A stretch of DNA of 64,000 nucleotides, from assembly GCF_943193195.1 (NCBI RefSeq), contig NZ_CALPDG010000012.1:20058-84057 (forward strand), read 5' to 3'. The position numbers and the translations under genes are program-made. This document shows positions 18,216 through 27,604 of the stretch, one piece after another. The notes beneath the pieces are model-generated. The model ran no database searches, had not been told where the DNA came from, and saw nothing but the letters and a program-made list of their open reading frames with translations. Each line of letters begins with the position of its first letter. Position 1 is the stretch's first letter. Source of the DNA: Mediterraneibacter agrestimuris (GTDB taxonomy: Bacteria > Bacillota > Clostridia > Lachnospirales > Lachnospiraceae).

Positions 18216-20010
18216 GTTCCCTGTCTCCTTGCTGCGGAATTCTAATCATAGCCCGTGTTCCTACACCCGGCCGGCTCTCATAGGTGATTCCGTATTCTTC
18301 TCCATAATAAAGTTTCAGACGCTTCTGTACATTAGATACACCGACACCATTTTGCTTCCTGCTCTTTTCCTTCTCGTCAAAAATCGTGCTGAGCATATTT
18401 TCATCCATTCCAATTCCATCATCCTCAACTGCGATACAGACATCCCCACTGTCCGCATAAGCACGAATCCACAGGCTCCCTTTGCTTCCTTTATATTTAA
18501 TTCCATGATAAATTGCATTTTCTACTATAGGCTGCAATACCAGTTTCACAATCTTTACATGACTTACTATGGGCTCAATCTCAATGTTATATTCTAATTT
18601 ATCCTGATAACGCATCTTCTGGATTGTCAGATAATTATGTACATACTCCATTTCCTGTACCAGCTCAACCTGTTCATTGTCATTACTAATACTCTGGCGA
18701 AGAAGTTTGGCAAGAGCGGAAGTCATTTCCACAACCTCATCATTTTGTCCAGCCTCAGACATCCAGATAATCGAATCCAGTGTATTATAAAGGAAATGTG
18801 GATTAATCTGCGCCTGCAGCGCCCTCAGCTCACTCTTACGTTTCTGCTTCTGCTCGTACACATTTTCCTCCATAAGAGTATGGATACGCTCTGTCATCAG
18901 ATTATAGGACTTACCCAGGCTTCCAATTTCATTTTCCATCGTCACATATACATTTGCCCGGTCAAACTGCCCTTTCTCCACCATACTCATTGATTCTGTG
19001 AGCTGACGCAGCGGTCTGGTAATTGCCCTGGAAAGCATATTTGAAATCAGAAGAACTCCCAAAATCAGAATTACAGCTGCCAATATATATAGTATCTGTG
19101 CCTGCTTGTTATTTTTTAATAATTCAGAAGTATATGCTGCCCCTACTACAATCCATCCAGTCTTATCTGAACGTGACAGAGTATAGAGCTTACGCTCTGT
19201 ACCGTCTCGCACCGTCAGTGAATCTCTCTCACAGTTCATAATTTCATCAATATGTTCTGTTAGCAGACCTCCATACATCAACTGCTGCTTCGGGTGATAG
19301 ATTACATTACCTTCAGCATCCAGCACAAAAATGTATCCCTTATTTCCAATACTGTTGTTGTTGCACAGATCACTGATCGCACTGTAGTTCAAGTCCACAA
19401 AGAAAAGCCCTTCTTTCTCACCTGTCCGGTTATTCAGAAGTACTCTGCTTAATGTGATAACCCACTTATAACTAGATTGAATTGCATTTTGCACATGAGA
19501 AGAAGACACTGCGATTCCGGTGTCTGAATTCATGGCTGCCCGATACCAGTCCAAATTCTGAATATCAATATATGGAGTCAGCTCATCCTCACCTTGATTC
19601 AGTATATATCTGCCATTCTCCGCTACTGCCGCAATATTGTAAATATCCTCACGGCTCTCCATAATGGTATTGAACTGTGTAAGTATACGGTCCCGTTCTT
19701 CTTCCCTCTCACTCTCCAATAGCTCGTCCTCAAACAAATATAAAGATATATCTGCACTCTTCGCCATCACCGTAGAAACATTTTCCATATAATCAATATA
19801 GGTATCGATGTCATAATTTACCTGTTTCACGATTTGGGATGTGTAGTTGTCTGAGTTCTCATAAATTGTCCGTTTTGTAAAGTTCAAAGCGATCAAAAGA
19901 TAAATCAGCACTGCAACTGCCATTAATGCCGAGAAGGAAAGCATCATGGTACTCTGTATGCTCTTAAACCTGCCGAACATACGCATAAATAATGTAGGTT
20001 TTTCCATCAA
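18199..20010 (-). CDS. Sensor histidine kinase (YesM/LytS-type, Cache domain)
   Basis: The protein is 603 aa. Membrane spans at about 22-42 and 304-324 enclose an extracytoplasmic dCache-like domain. A HAMP domain (about 325-378) leads to the His_kinase domain with His405 in QINPHFLYNTLDSI, and a HATPase domain with QPIVENAIYHGIK and VEDDGIGMDE. It probably phosphorylates the regulator encoded just upstream, whose stop overlaps its ATG. The anchored binding protein downstream may deliver the sugar signal. This kinase class usually controls sugar ABC genes. Confidence 0.92.
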   Translation of the reverse strand: MMEKPTLFMRMFGRFKSIQSTMMLSFSALMAVAVLIYLLIALNFTKRTIYENSDNYTSQIVKQVNYDIDTYIDYMENVSTVMAKSADISLYLFEDELLESEREEERDRILTQFNTIMESREDIYNIAAVAENGRYILNQGEDELTPYIDIQNLDWYRAAMNSDTGIAVSSSHVQNAIQSSYKWVITLSRVLLNNRTGEKEGLFFVDLNYSAISDLCNNNSIGNKGYIFVLDAEGNVIYHPKQQLMYGGLLTEHIDEIMNCERDSLTVRDGTERKLYTLSRSDKTGWIVVGAAYTSELLKNNKQAQILYILAAVILILGVLLISNMLSRAITRPLRQLTESMSMVEKGQFDRANVYVTMENEIGSLGKSYNLMTERIHTLMEENVYEQKQKRKSELRALQAQINPHFLYNTLDSIIWMSEAGQNDEVVEMTSALAKLLRQSISNDNEQVELVQEMEYVHNYLTIQKMRYQDKLEYNIEIEPIVSHVKIVKLVLQPIVENAIYHGIKYKGSKGSLWIRAYADSGDVCIAVEDDGIGMDENMLSTIFDEKEKSRKQNGVGVSNVQKRLKLYYGEEYGITYESRPGVGTRAMIRIPQQGDREHEKMD

Positions 20011-21617
20011 TTTTTCTCCCTTGCATATTCCTTCGGAGTCATGCCAATTGTTTTCTTAAATGCAATACTGAAATAATGAGGATCACTAAATCCCACCTTT
20101 TCTGCGATCTCATAGTTCTTAAGGCTTGTCTGACGCAGTAACTGCTTTGCCTTCTCCATGCGGATATTGGTAAGCACTTCGATAAATGTCTTCCCTGTTG
20201 CTTCTTTAAAAATGCTGCTGAAACGACTCGTACTGATATTTAAATACTCGCAGATCTGATTCAGTCCCAGTTCACAGTCCCCGTAATTTTTCTGCATATA
20301 GTCCATAGCAAGATTCGCCTGCCGCTCTGCACTGGTCTGTCCAGACACATTCATCGCAATAATACCTTTTTGCGCGTATTCCCTTGTCAGCTTCATTGCT
20401 GGCTGAATGCTCTGTGCTTCTGCCGCTTTGGAAAGAAGCATTTCATTTAGTTCAAAATGTTCATCTGTCTCCAGAACACATTTGTGTATCGCATGAAGCA
20501 CCTGATTCAGATAAGAGGATGCTTTATTCCGGCTGACATACCGTTCTCGGATCCAGTTTTCGATACTGTCTAGAACAGCCATAAGACCGGCTTCGTCCCC
20601 TCCTCTGAGTGCAGAAGTAATCTCTCTGAGTTTCGATTCCAGTTCCAGAAAATTCCCTTCTCTGATTTCTTCCTCACAATCTATGAGGACCCCATTTCCC
20701 TTACTGTAACGATATTTCAGTACATCGACTGCAGACTCATATGACTTGGGTAAATCATCCAGGGAATTTACATAACAGCCTATTCCGATCGATACACTTA
20801 AGTTCATTGCCATACTTATCTGTTCCTGTATCTCCCTGCACATGTTCGGGACAACTTCCTTAAATCTTTGCGGAGCATCTGTCCATAGCAGCATACAGAC
20901 ACGGTTGTCTGAATCCCTGTAGGCCAGTCCCGCCTCATATTCCTCCACAATCTCACCGCTGATATTTTCTACAACAAAAGACATTAATGCACTTTCCTTT
21001 TTCAGACCATTGCATCCATTCTCACACCACGCTGAATATATATCAATATCTGCAACCACTGCCCGAAATACCGTTCCTTTTATCTCAATCCCCATGTCTT
21101 GCAGTTCACAGAGACTCCTTTCCACTTCTTGTGTTCCAGTCACCAGTCTTGACAGTGCCTTTGCAATAATCAGCGCCTCATTTTTTGTATAATTATGATA
21201 TACTTTCTTTAACTTATCTATCTTACGCTCTTCTTTGCGCATGTCATCCAGCTTGATTTTCAGACGGTTTAAAACTTCCGTTAATTCTTTTGCCGTCACA
21301 GGTTTCAGTATATATTCCGATACCTTATATTGAATCGCCTGCTTTGCATACTCAAAGTCACTATATCCGCTAAAAATAATAATCTTTACATGAGGATAAT
21401 TCTCATACAGCCAGCGGCTCAGTTCCATCCCATCCATGTGGGGCATACAAATATCCGTAAGCACCAAATCTACCTGATTATTTTTCACAAAATCAACTGC
21501 ATCTCTGCCATTCTCACAATCCCCCGCCAGTTCAAACCCCAGCTTATTCCACTCAATCTTCTTACCAATTGCCTCACGAACCAGAATTTCGTCATCTACT
21601 AACAGTACTTTATACAC
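20007..21617 (-). CDS. Response regulator, REC plus AraC (YesN type)
   Basis: The protein is 536 aa. The receiver domain (1-120) has the acidic pocket Asp8/Asp9 and the phospho-acceptor Asp55 in LVLTDICMPH. A middle region of about 250 aa follows, and an AraC pair of helix-turn-helices ends with GFSDPHYFSIAFKKTIGMTPKEYA. The start is set at GTG 21617 because GGGAGG lies 7 bases upstream; an ATG 7 codons earlier would bury that site. It is first in the sensor operon and probably activates the transporter operon at 16987 or the 28.5 kb operon. Confidence 0.9.
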   Translation of the reverse strand: MYKVLLVDDEILVREAIGKKIEWNKLGFELAGDCENGRDAVDFVKNNQVDLVLTDICMPHMDGMELSRWLYENYPHVKIIIFSGYSDFEYAKQAIQYKVSEYILKPVTAKELTEVLNRLKIKLDDMRKEERKIDKLKKVYHNYTKNEALIIAKALSRLVTGTQEVERSLCELQDMGIEIKGTVFRAVVADIDIYSAWCENGCNGLKKESALMSFVVENISGEIVEEYEAGLAYRDSDNRVCMLLWTDAPQRFKEVVPNMCREIQEQISMAMNLSVSIGIGCYVNSLDDLPKSYESAVDVLKYRYSKGNGVLIDCEEEIREGNFLELESKLREITSALRGGDEAGLMAVLDSIENWIRERYVSRNKASSYLNQVLHAIHKCVLETDEHFELNEMLLSKAAEAQSIQPAMKLTREYAQKGIIAMNVSGQTSAERQANLAMDYMQKNYGDCELGLNQICEYLNISTSRFSSIFKEATGKTFIEVLTNIRMEKAKQLLRQTSLKNYEIAEKVGFSDPHYFSIAFKKTIGMTPKEYAREKN

Positions 21618-21689
21618 ATCAAATCCTCCCACAGTCATTGTATCTTCTTATAATTAAATTACACCATAATTCCGTTGCACTACATTATG

Positions 21690-21744
21690 ATTCGCGCACA
21701 AGAATCAAATGTCACTTCTTGCCGCTTGATTCTTTGTGTTCGCG
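21690..21744 (-). promoter_or_regulatory. Structured leader of the sensor operon
   Basis: CGCGCACAAGAATCAA (21693-21708) pairs imperfectly with TTGATTCTTTGTGTTCGCG (21726-21744), and AGAATCAA/TTGATTCT is a perfect 8-bp part of it. It lies between the promoter and the GTG start, so it would be in the mRNA leader. Confidence 0.4.
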
Positions 21745-21747
21745 TAC

Positions 21748-21776
21748 ATTATACCATGTTCGTTAAATTCGTGAAA
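21748..21776 (-). promoter_or_regulatory. Promoter of the regulator/kinase operon
   Basis: The minus strand has TTTCAC (21771-21776), a 17-bp spacer and TATAAT (21748-21753), with TG one base before the -10 (extended -10). Confidence 0.6.
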
Positions 21777-21792
21777 CACCTCATTAAAAAAA

Positions 21793-21869
21793 AGCAGTAT
21801 ACACGATGGTTTTTCGTTACTGGAGCACACGTAGGGTGTGAACAATAACGGTTTTTCGTCTATACTGCT
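21793..21869 (-). terminator. Terminator of the 28.5-21.9 kb operon, split by a repeat
   Basis: AGCAGTATACACGA (21793-21806) pairs with TCGTCTATACTGCT (21856-21869) with one mismatch, followed by eight T on the minus strand. The 34-bp repeat at 21816-21849 lies in its loop. Taking out the repeat and one copy of GGTTTTTC leaves a standard 14-bp stem with a 7-base loop. Confidence 0.8.
21816..21849. repeat. 34-bp palindromic mobile repeat inside a terminator loop
   Basis: It is the reverse complement of the 10546 copy with two differences. It is flanked exactly by GGTTTTTC at 21808-21815 and again at 21850-21857, a perfect 8-bp duplication. Confidence 0.85.
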
Positions 21870-21897
21870 CTAAAATTTGTATTTATATTTTATTCCA

Positions 21898-22905
21898 TTA
21901 TTTTACAATGACTCCGTCTTCATCCCAGAGGTCATGCCAGTCTTTTGCACCTTCCCAGAGGAACACCTGTCCTTTTACAAGACGGTTGTTTCTCTCCAAT
22001 GTTGCAATCACTGCCATCTCTTCTTCTGTCAGCGGATCTTCTGTCAAACATTTCAGATTGCTGACGTAATTCTTTTCATGTACAGAAAAAGGTATCGGAA
22101 TCTGTCCCCTCTGGCTTGCCCACTTCAATGCGACCAATGCCGGATGGCAGTTGTGTGCCTTCGCAATTTCCACCATCCCCGGCATTTCCATGTCGGCAAT
22201 ATCCTCCTGACAAATATCACGTTCCGGTCTCTTCGGCGAACCAAGAGGCATATATCCGATCGGCTGGATATTGTGCGCTGCAATATAATCAAACAGCTCC
22301 TGCTGCTGGAAACATGGGTGTAATTCAAACTCACATGCCGCCGGCATGATCTTCATCAGCGGAAGTACCGCCTCCAGCTTCGGAATCGTCAGATTGGAAA
22401 TACCGATATGACGGATCAGTCCTTTCTCCACAAGTTCCTCACACTGTCTGTATGTATGGATAAACTCTTCCACACTAAACGGTCTGGAATCCGGGTTTCT
22501 AGACTCCACATCACAGCCCGGCGCATGATAATTCGGGAACGGCCAATGAATAAAGAACATATCGATATATTCACACTGTAAGTCTGCAATACTCTTTCTG
22601 CACGACTCCTCCACTCTTTCATGCATATCGTTCCATACCTTTGTCATAATGTAGAGGTCTTTCCGCTCTACCACGCCTTCCTCGAACGCCTCCTTGAAAA
22701 CCTGCCCGATCTGGTCTTCATTCCCATAACATGCCGCGCAGTCAAACATACGGTAACCACAGCGGATTGCGCCTGCAACTGCGTCTGACACCTCTTTCGC
22801 CGAAAATCTGTCGGAGCCAAATGTTCCCATTCCAATCCCCGGTATTTCCTCTCCGGTATAAATTTTTACTTTAGGCACCTTATCCAAATCAACAAACTCT
22901 GCCAT
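21898..22905 (-). CDS. Aldo/keto reductase
   Basis: The protein is 335 aa with the complete AKR tetrad: Asp55, Tyr60 (FDCAACYGNE), Lys89 (MTKVWND) and His120 (FIHWPFP). It is a cytosolic NADPH-type barrel enzyme that interconverts aldoses and polyols. It is the last gene of the 28.5 kb operon, 15 bases after the PfkB kinase. Together with the zinc dehydrogenase it could turn an aldose into a polyol and then into a ketose. The substrate is unknown. Confidence 0.88.
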   Translation of the reverse strand: MAEFVDLDKVPKVKIYTGEEIPGIGMGTFGSDRFSAKEVSDAVAGAIRCGYRMFDCAACYGNEDQIGQVFKEAFEEGVVERKDLYIMTKVWNDMHERVEESCRKSIADLQCEYIDMFFIHWPFPNYHAPGCDVESRNPDSRPFSVEEFIHTYRQCEELVEKGLIRHIGISNLTIPKLEAVLPLMKIMPAACEFELHPCFQQQELFDYIAAHNIQPIGYMPLGSPKRPERDICQEDIADMEMPGMVEIAKAHNCHPALVALKWASQRGQIPIPFSVHEKNYVSNLKCLTEDPLTEEEMAVIATLERNNRLVKGQVFLWEGAKDWHDLWDEDGVIVK

Positions 22906-22920
22906 TATTTCATTCTCCTT

Positions 22921-23850
22921 TCAGAATTTATGAATCACAATTTGAGGGTAAATCTTCTCCATGTCCTCTTTCACATAAAATCCGGTTTCTTCCCGCATTG
23001 CTGCCGCCGCAGAAACCGCGCTTGCCTTCCGAAGTATCTCTTCCATAGGAAGCCCTTCGCTCAATCCCAGCGCAAATCCCGCAATCATCGAATCTCCGCA
23101 GCCTACCGTATTGACCGTCTCAATCTTCGGAACCTCCGCCCGGAAAATCCCTTCCTCACAAACCACAAAGGAACCGTCACCACCAAGAGAAACCGCCACA
23201 ATTTCCACGCCCTTTTGATGGATCATCTCTGCCGCCTTAATCATCTCTTCCAGACTGTCGCAAGATGTTCCCGTGAGCATTCGGATTTCATCGATGTTCG
23301 GTTTTATCATTGTGGGCTTCGCTTCAATTCCCATCGTTAGCAAATTCCCACTGGTGTCCAGAATGACTTTTTTCCCCACTTTCTTCACAAGTGTCACAAG
23401 TCTCTGGTATGCTGTTCCGTCCAGCCCCTTCGGCACACTGCCGGACATGGCGACTACTTCTGCCTGCTCCACGAGTCCTTTAAACTTTTCTACAAATCCA
23501 TCAAAATCATCTTCTGTCAGCGTAAATCCCGGCTCCAGAAATTCGGTCTGTATATGATTGACTTCGTCCCAGATATTGATACACGATCTGCTTTCTGCAT
23601 CCACATGATAAAAATCACTTTTAATATGGAAGGGTTTCAACGCATCTTCTATATAATTTCCCGCATGTCCACCTACAAATCCGGTAGCGACTACCTCTGC
23701 TCCTGAGATCGCCAGCGGCTTGGAAACATTTAGTCCCTTTCCGCCCGGCACATATACGCATTCTTTCACCCGGTTGACTTCACCGATCTGAACGCCTTCC
23801 ACCACATAACGCTTATCAATCGCTGCATTTAGCGTCACTGTCAGTATCAT
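22921..23850 (-). CDS. PfkB-family hexose-phosphate kinase (1-phosphofructokinase / tagatose-6-P kinase type)
   Basis: The protein is 309 aa. MILTVTLNAAIDKRY at the start and VPGGKGLNVSKPLA (40s) are the FruK/LacC substrate motifs. GCGDSMIAGFALG is the C-terminal anion-hole and catalytic Asp motif. The start is set at ATG 23850, with GGGAGGG just upstream; the longer open frame has no better site. This subfamily phosphorylates a sugar monophosphate to a bisphosphate, which suits the class II aldolase in the same operon. Fructose-1-P and tagatose-6-P are both possible. Confidence 0.85.
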   Translation of the reverse strand: MILTVTLNAAIDKRYVVEGVQIGEVNRVKECVYVPGGKGLNVSKPLAISGAEVVATGFVGGHAGNYIEDALKPFHIKSDFYHVDAESRSCINIWDEVNHIQTEFLEPGFTLTEDDFDGFVEKFKGLVEQAEVVAMSGSVPKGLDGTAYQRLVTLVKKVGKKVILDTSGNLLTMGIEAKPTMIKPNIDEIRMLTGTSCDSLEEMIKAAEMIHQKGVEIVAVSLGGDGSFVVCEEGIFRAEVPKIETVNTVGCGDSMIAGFALGLSEGLPMEEILRKASAVSAAAAMREETGFYVKEDMEKIYPQIVIHKF

Positions 23851-23940
23851 CCATATCCCTCCCTTCTTTTTATGTGTGTATAACAAATTAATTTTTTGAC
23901 TTATCTCAGTACTGTTTATAGTCCAAATGCGCATAAACTC

Positions 23941-24987
23941 TTATTCATTGACAAGTAATACCTTCCCTTTCACTAATCCCGGCGTCTTAAACATCTGGAA
24001 TGCTTCCTGTGCCTCACTCATAGGCATTTTTTTATAAATGAATCCCGGATCGAACTGCAACTGTCCGGTTGCAAAATAGTGTGCCGTCAGTTCCCATTCT
24101 TTTCCCGGGAACGGAGAACTATAAGACATCCACGAACCTGTCAGCTTAAATTCTTTACGGTTCATATTTTCCCACATTGCCGGCGTAAATGTCAGGTCCA
24201 CATGCGGCGTTCCAATGAAACAGATATGACTCTTATTTGCCGCCAGTTCAAACGCCATATACATGGTCGGTGCCTGTCCCGCAGTCTCATAAACATAATC
24301 ATAACCCTTCCCGCCAGTGATCGCCTTCGCCTCTTCCATATAATTTTCTTTTGTTGTATTGATAACTTCATCTGCGCCGAGGCGTTTTGCCAGCTCCAGA
24401 CGTTCCTCGCTGATATCAAATACAACTACCTTTTTGGAACCAAAAATCTTTGCCCACTGCATCATAAACATACCGATGGTTCCGCCGCCCAGAATTGCCA
24501 CATACCGTCCGCCCTGATAGTCATTTTGCAGCAGTCCATGTAAAGCAACTGTAGAAGGCTCAAACATTGCTCCCTGTTCATAAGAAATGCTTTTGTCAAA
24601 CACAACTGCATTCTGCTCCGGAAGGACAACATAGTCCGCATTACTTCCCTGCTGTCTGGAACCTATAAAGCTATAATGCTTACAAAGGGAGAAGTTTCCG
24701 TTCTGACAGTCGTCACATTTCATGCATGGAAGAAGCGGCGCGCCGGATACTCTGTCTCCTACTTTAACCTTTGTTACGCCTTCTCCGACTTCTACGACAT
24801 CACCGGAAAACTCATGCCCCAGTACGATCGGATAAAAATGTACTCCGTTATGGAGTACCCGCGGAATATCCGAACCACATATTCCAGAAGCCTTTACTCT
24901 CACTTTCACTTCCCCCGGCCCCGGTGTAGGTTCTTCATAATCCAGATACTGAACATCTTCATTTGCACATACCACTGCTGCTTTCAT
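23941..24987 (-). CDS. Zinc-dependent polyol dehydrogenase (galactitol-1-P / sorbitol dehydrogenase type)
   Basis: The protein is 348 aa of the medium-chain family. Catalytic zinc ligands Cys37 and His58-Glu59 and the structural zinc cysteines 88, 91, 94 and 102 are all present. The NAD site ILGGGTIGMF follows at about 165-174. It resembles GatD-like enzymes by length and the GSRQQGSNADYVVLP segment. It probably oxidises a polyol or polyol phosphate to a ketose. It lies 14 bases after the FGGY kinase gene. Without a PTS nearby, a free polyol imported by the ABC system is the likelier substrate. Confidence 0.85.
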   Translation of the reverse strand: MKAAVVCANEDVQYLDYEEPTPGPGEVKVRVKASGICGSDIPRVLHNGVHFYPIVLGHEFSGDVVEVGEGVTKVKVGDRVSGAPLLPCMKCDDCQNGNFSLCKHYSFIGSRQQGSNADYVVLPEQNAVVFDKSISYEQGAMFEPSTVALHGLLQNDYQGGRYVAILGGGTIGMFMMQWAKIFGSKKVVVFDISEERLELAKRLGADEVINTTKENYMEEAKAITGGKGYDYVYETAGQAPTMYMAFELAANKSHICFIGTPHVDLTFTPAMWENMNRKEFKLTGSWMSYSSPFPGKEWELTAHYFATGQLQFDPGFIYKKMPMSEAQEAFQMFKTPGLVKGKVLLVNE

Positions 24988-25001
24988 AATTTACTGCCTC
25001 C

Positions 25002-26510
25002 TTATTTTTTCATCGTATCCTTTAACTGCTGATATAACTCCAGATAAATATCATAATTCTTCTGATATTTTTTTGTATTCTCTGCATTAGGTTTATGTGT
25101 CCGCTTCACCTTTACAGTAAGTCTGACTGCTTCTTCAAAGCTCTCATACATTCCGATGCCGATGCCTGCCAGGATGACTGCTCCGAGCGTCGTTGCCGTA
25201 TCGGAAGACGGAACCACGATCGGTTTCCCCGTGATGTCTGACTTTATCTGTGTCCAAAGCAGGGAATTGGCAGAACCGCCCATTGCCCGCAGGACATTTA
25301 CCTCCGCCCCTGTCTGCTCTGCAATTTCTAAGTTATGCCGGAGAGAATATGCCACCCCCTCCATTGCCGCACGGATAAAATGCCCTTTCGTCTTACTAAA
25401 ATCCAATCCATAGAACACACCTTTAGCTTCTGCATCCCAGATTGGCGAACGTTCACCAGCCATATACGGCAGAAATACCACACCGTCACTGCCTGGCGCA
25501 ACAATTTCCGCTTCCTCATTAAACAACTCCAGCGAACTTTTTCCCCGCCGTCTGCCTTCTTCCCGCTCATAGCCGCCAAATTCCCGCTCCATCCAGCGCA
25601 TGACGCCCCCGCCTCCGGTGGTTCCGCCCTGAAGCAGCCACTTGTCCGGTACCACATGGTAACCCAATATCAGCCGCGGATCTGCCCTGTATGTACCGGT
25701 GCAAATACTCATGCCTCCTGCCTGACCGCCCTGTTCCTGCGTTTCCCCCGCTTGAAGAACTCCGGTTCCAAGGGCGCCGCAGGCTGCGTCAAGTCCGCCT
25801 GCCACAACCGGCGTACCAACAGCCAGCCCGCTCACGTCTGCCGCTTCCTCTGTCACTGTTCCGATTACAGCATGGCTGGGATAAATCTCCGGTAATAAAT
25901 CCATCGGTATCCCCAGTTTCTTACACATTTCTTCATCCCATTGTCCGGTATGCATATGAAAGCAGTGCAGTCCGTACCCCTGGGAAATGTCCTGTGTCAT
26001 CACACCTGTCAGCTTGTAGGCAATATAACTGTTAGACTGAAGAATCTTATATGTATTCGCATACACCTCTGGCAGATTTCTCTCATACCAGAGAATTTTT
26101 GCCGTTGTATAAGACGGCTGGAGCGAATTTCCAGCCAAAGCAAAAATCTCATCCGCACCGATCCTGGTATTTAGCTCTTCACAAATATCCTGAGCCCGTG
26201 TATCCATCCAGATCGGCGTATTGGTCAATACTTTTCCCTCTTTATCAACTGCGATTGCCGACCAGCTCTGTCCGTCGATTCCGATTCCGGCAATCTCCTC
26301 AGGATTCACCTGTCCTTTTTCCAAAGCCTTTTTCACTGCCTGACAAACAACTGTCCACCACTCCTCAGGATTCTGTTCTGCCCATCCAGGGTGCGGGTAG
26401 TAAACATTATAATCACCATTTGCTGCCGAAATTACATTTCCCATCTTATCAAATATGGCGATCTTACAGGCGCTTGTTCCGATATCAATTCCTAATAAAT
26501 AAGGTTTCAT
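25002..26510 (-). CDS. FGGY-family carbohydrate kinase (xylulokinase-like)
   Basis: The protein is 502 aa. LGIDIGTSACKIAIFD (6-21) is the phosphate loop, VAGGLDAACGALGTG carries the catalytic Asp, and LRAMGGSANSLLWTQIKSDITG is the C-terminal FGGY signature region. It is closest in pattern to XylB. In this operon it would phosphorylate the ketose made by the dehydrogenase. Xylulose itself is not certain because a PfkB kinase and a bisphosphate aldolase follow, which implies a hexose route. Confidence 0.85.
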   Translation of the reverse strand: MKPYLLGIDIGTSACKIAIFDKMGNVISAANGDYNVYYPHPGWAEQNPEEWWTVVCQAVKKALEKGQVNPEEIAGIGIDGQSWSAIAVDKEGKVLTNTPIWMDTRAQDICEELNTRIGADEIFALAGNSLQPSYTTAKILWYERNLPEVYANTYKILQSNSYIAYKLTGVMTQDISQGYGLHCFHMHTGQWDEEMCKKLGIPMDLLPEIYPSHAVIGTVTEEAADVSGLAVGTPVVAGGLDAACGALGTGVLQAGETQEQGGQAGGMSICTGTYRADPRLILGYHVVPDKWLLQGGTTGGGGVMRWMEREFGGYEREEGRRRGKSSLELFNEEAEIVAPGSDGVVFLPYMAGERSPIWDAEAKGVFYGLDFSKTKGHFIRAAMEGVAYSLRHNLEIAEQTGAEVNVLRAMGGSANSLLWTQIKSDITGKPIVVPSSDTATTLGAVILAGIGIGMYESFEEAVRLTVKVKRTHKPNAENTKKYQKNYDIYLELYQQLKDTMKK

Positions 26511-26549
26511 AGCTCTCTCCTGTGTTTCTTTTAATCCGTATACTATACT

Positions 26550-27581
26550 TTATGAATCGCGCAGCTTCTTCACAGAATTTCCTTCTAAGAAGCAAGTGGC
26601 CAGCTTCCGCGTCTCCGGTTCCCCTGTCTCTGACTCTGTACTTCCCATTCCCAGACGTTGCAGCATAATTCCGGCAACCTGCCGTCCAATCTCCCCGGTC
26701 GGCTGGGTTACAATACTGAGCCTCGGAATGCTCGCTTTGGCAAATTCTTCATTGTCAAAGCCGATCAGCGACAATTCTTCCGGAATCTTCACATCCAATT
26801 CATTTACCTCAATGACAGCTCCCATTGTCATCTCATAATTGGATACAAAAACTGCCGTCATATCTGGATTATCCTCTACTAACTTCCGCATAGCGGCAGT
26901 TCCGCCGGAAATGGTATAATCGCCCCTGACAATGAGTGAATCCTCTACTGTCAGATCTGCTTCCTGCAGGGCAAGCACATATCCGCGGAATCGTTCTTCT
27001 GCCGTATACACATCTTCCGGTCCCGCTATCATACCGATTTTAGTATGACCTGCTGTGATCAGCCGTTCCACCGCACTTTTGGCAGCGCCTTTGTTGTCCA
27101 CAAGAACACAGTCACAGTCTATTTGCTTCATCTTCCGGTCCACAAGAACCACTGGTTTCCCCGCGCGGATAAATTTCCGGAGATACTCTCCATTCCTTCC
27201 CGTCGGCATGATGATAAGACCATCAACTCTGCGGTGATAAAGAAACTCCACTGCTTCCTCTTCCCGCTTCTCATCCGTACGGCAGTCACAGATCATGGCC
27301 GCATAACCTTTGCTTCTCAAGATATCTTCCACCTCGGTAATAATTTCCGCACAAAAAATATTGTTCAGCTCCGGGATAATGATCCCGATTATCTTCGTCC
27401 GGTTCGTCTTAAGTCCCCGTGCAACCTCATTTACCTCAAAATGAAGTTCTTCGATCGCCTGCTCGATCTTGATCCGGTTCTTTTCCCGCACATTTCCCCC
27501 GTTAAAATAGGACGAAATCGTTGCCAAACCGAGCCCTGTTGCTTTCGCAATATCTTTCATTGTTGCTGCCAAATATCTCAC
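26550..27581 (-). CDS. LacI-family repressor of the polyol operon
   Basis: The protein is 343 aa. The helix-turn-helix MKDIAKATGLGLATISSYFN starts at residue 8, followed by the effector domain. The GTG start (27581) has AAAGG close upstream; ATG 27560 (Met8) is possible but has no clear ribosome site. It is the second gene of the operon, inside the unit it probably controls through the perfect palindrome at 28500-28517. Confidence 0.85.
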   Translation of the reverse strand: MRYLAATMKDIAKATGLGLATISSYFNGGNVREKNRIKIEQAIEELHFEVNEVARGLKTNRTKIIGIIIPELNNIFCAEIITEVEDILRSKGYAAMICDCRTDEKREEEAVEFLYHRRVDGLIIMPTGRNGEYLRKFIRAGKPVVLVDRKMKQIDCDCVLVDNKGAAKSAVERLITAGHTKIGMIAGPEDVYTAEERFRGYVLALQEADLTVEDSLIVRGDYTISGGTAAMRKLVEDNPDMTAVFVSNYEMTMGAVIEVNELDVKIPEELSLIGFDNEEFAKASIPRLSIVTQPTGEIGRQVAGIMLQRLGMGSTESETGEPETRKLATCFLEGNSVKKLRDS

Positions 27582-27604
27582 CTGCCCTTTGCAGTCTTAC
27601 TTCT

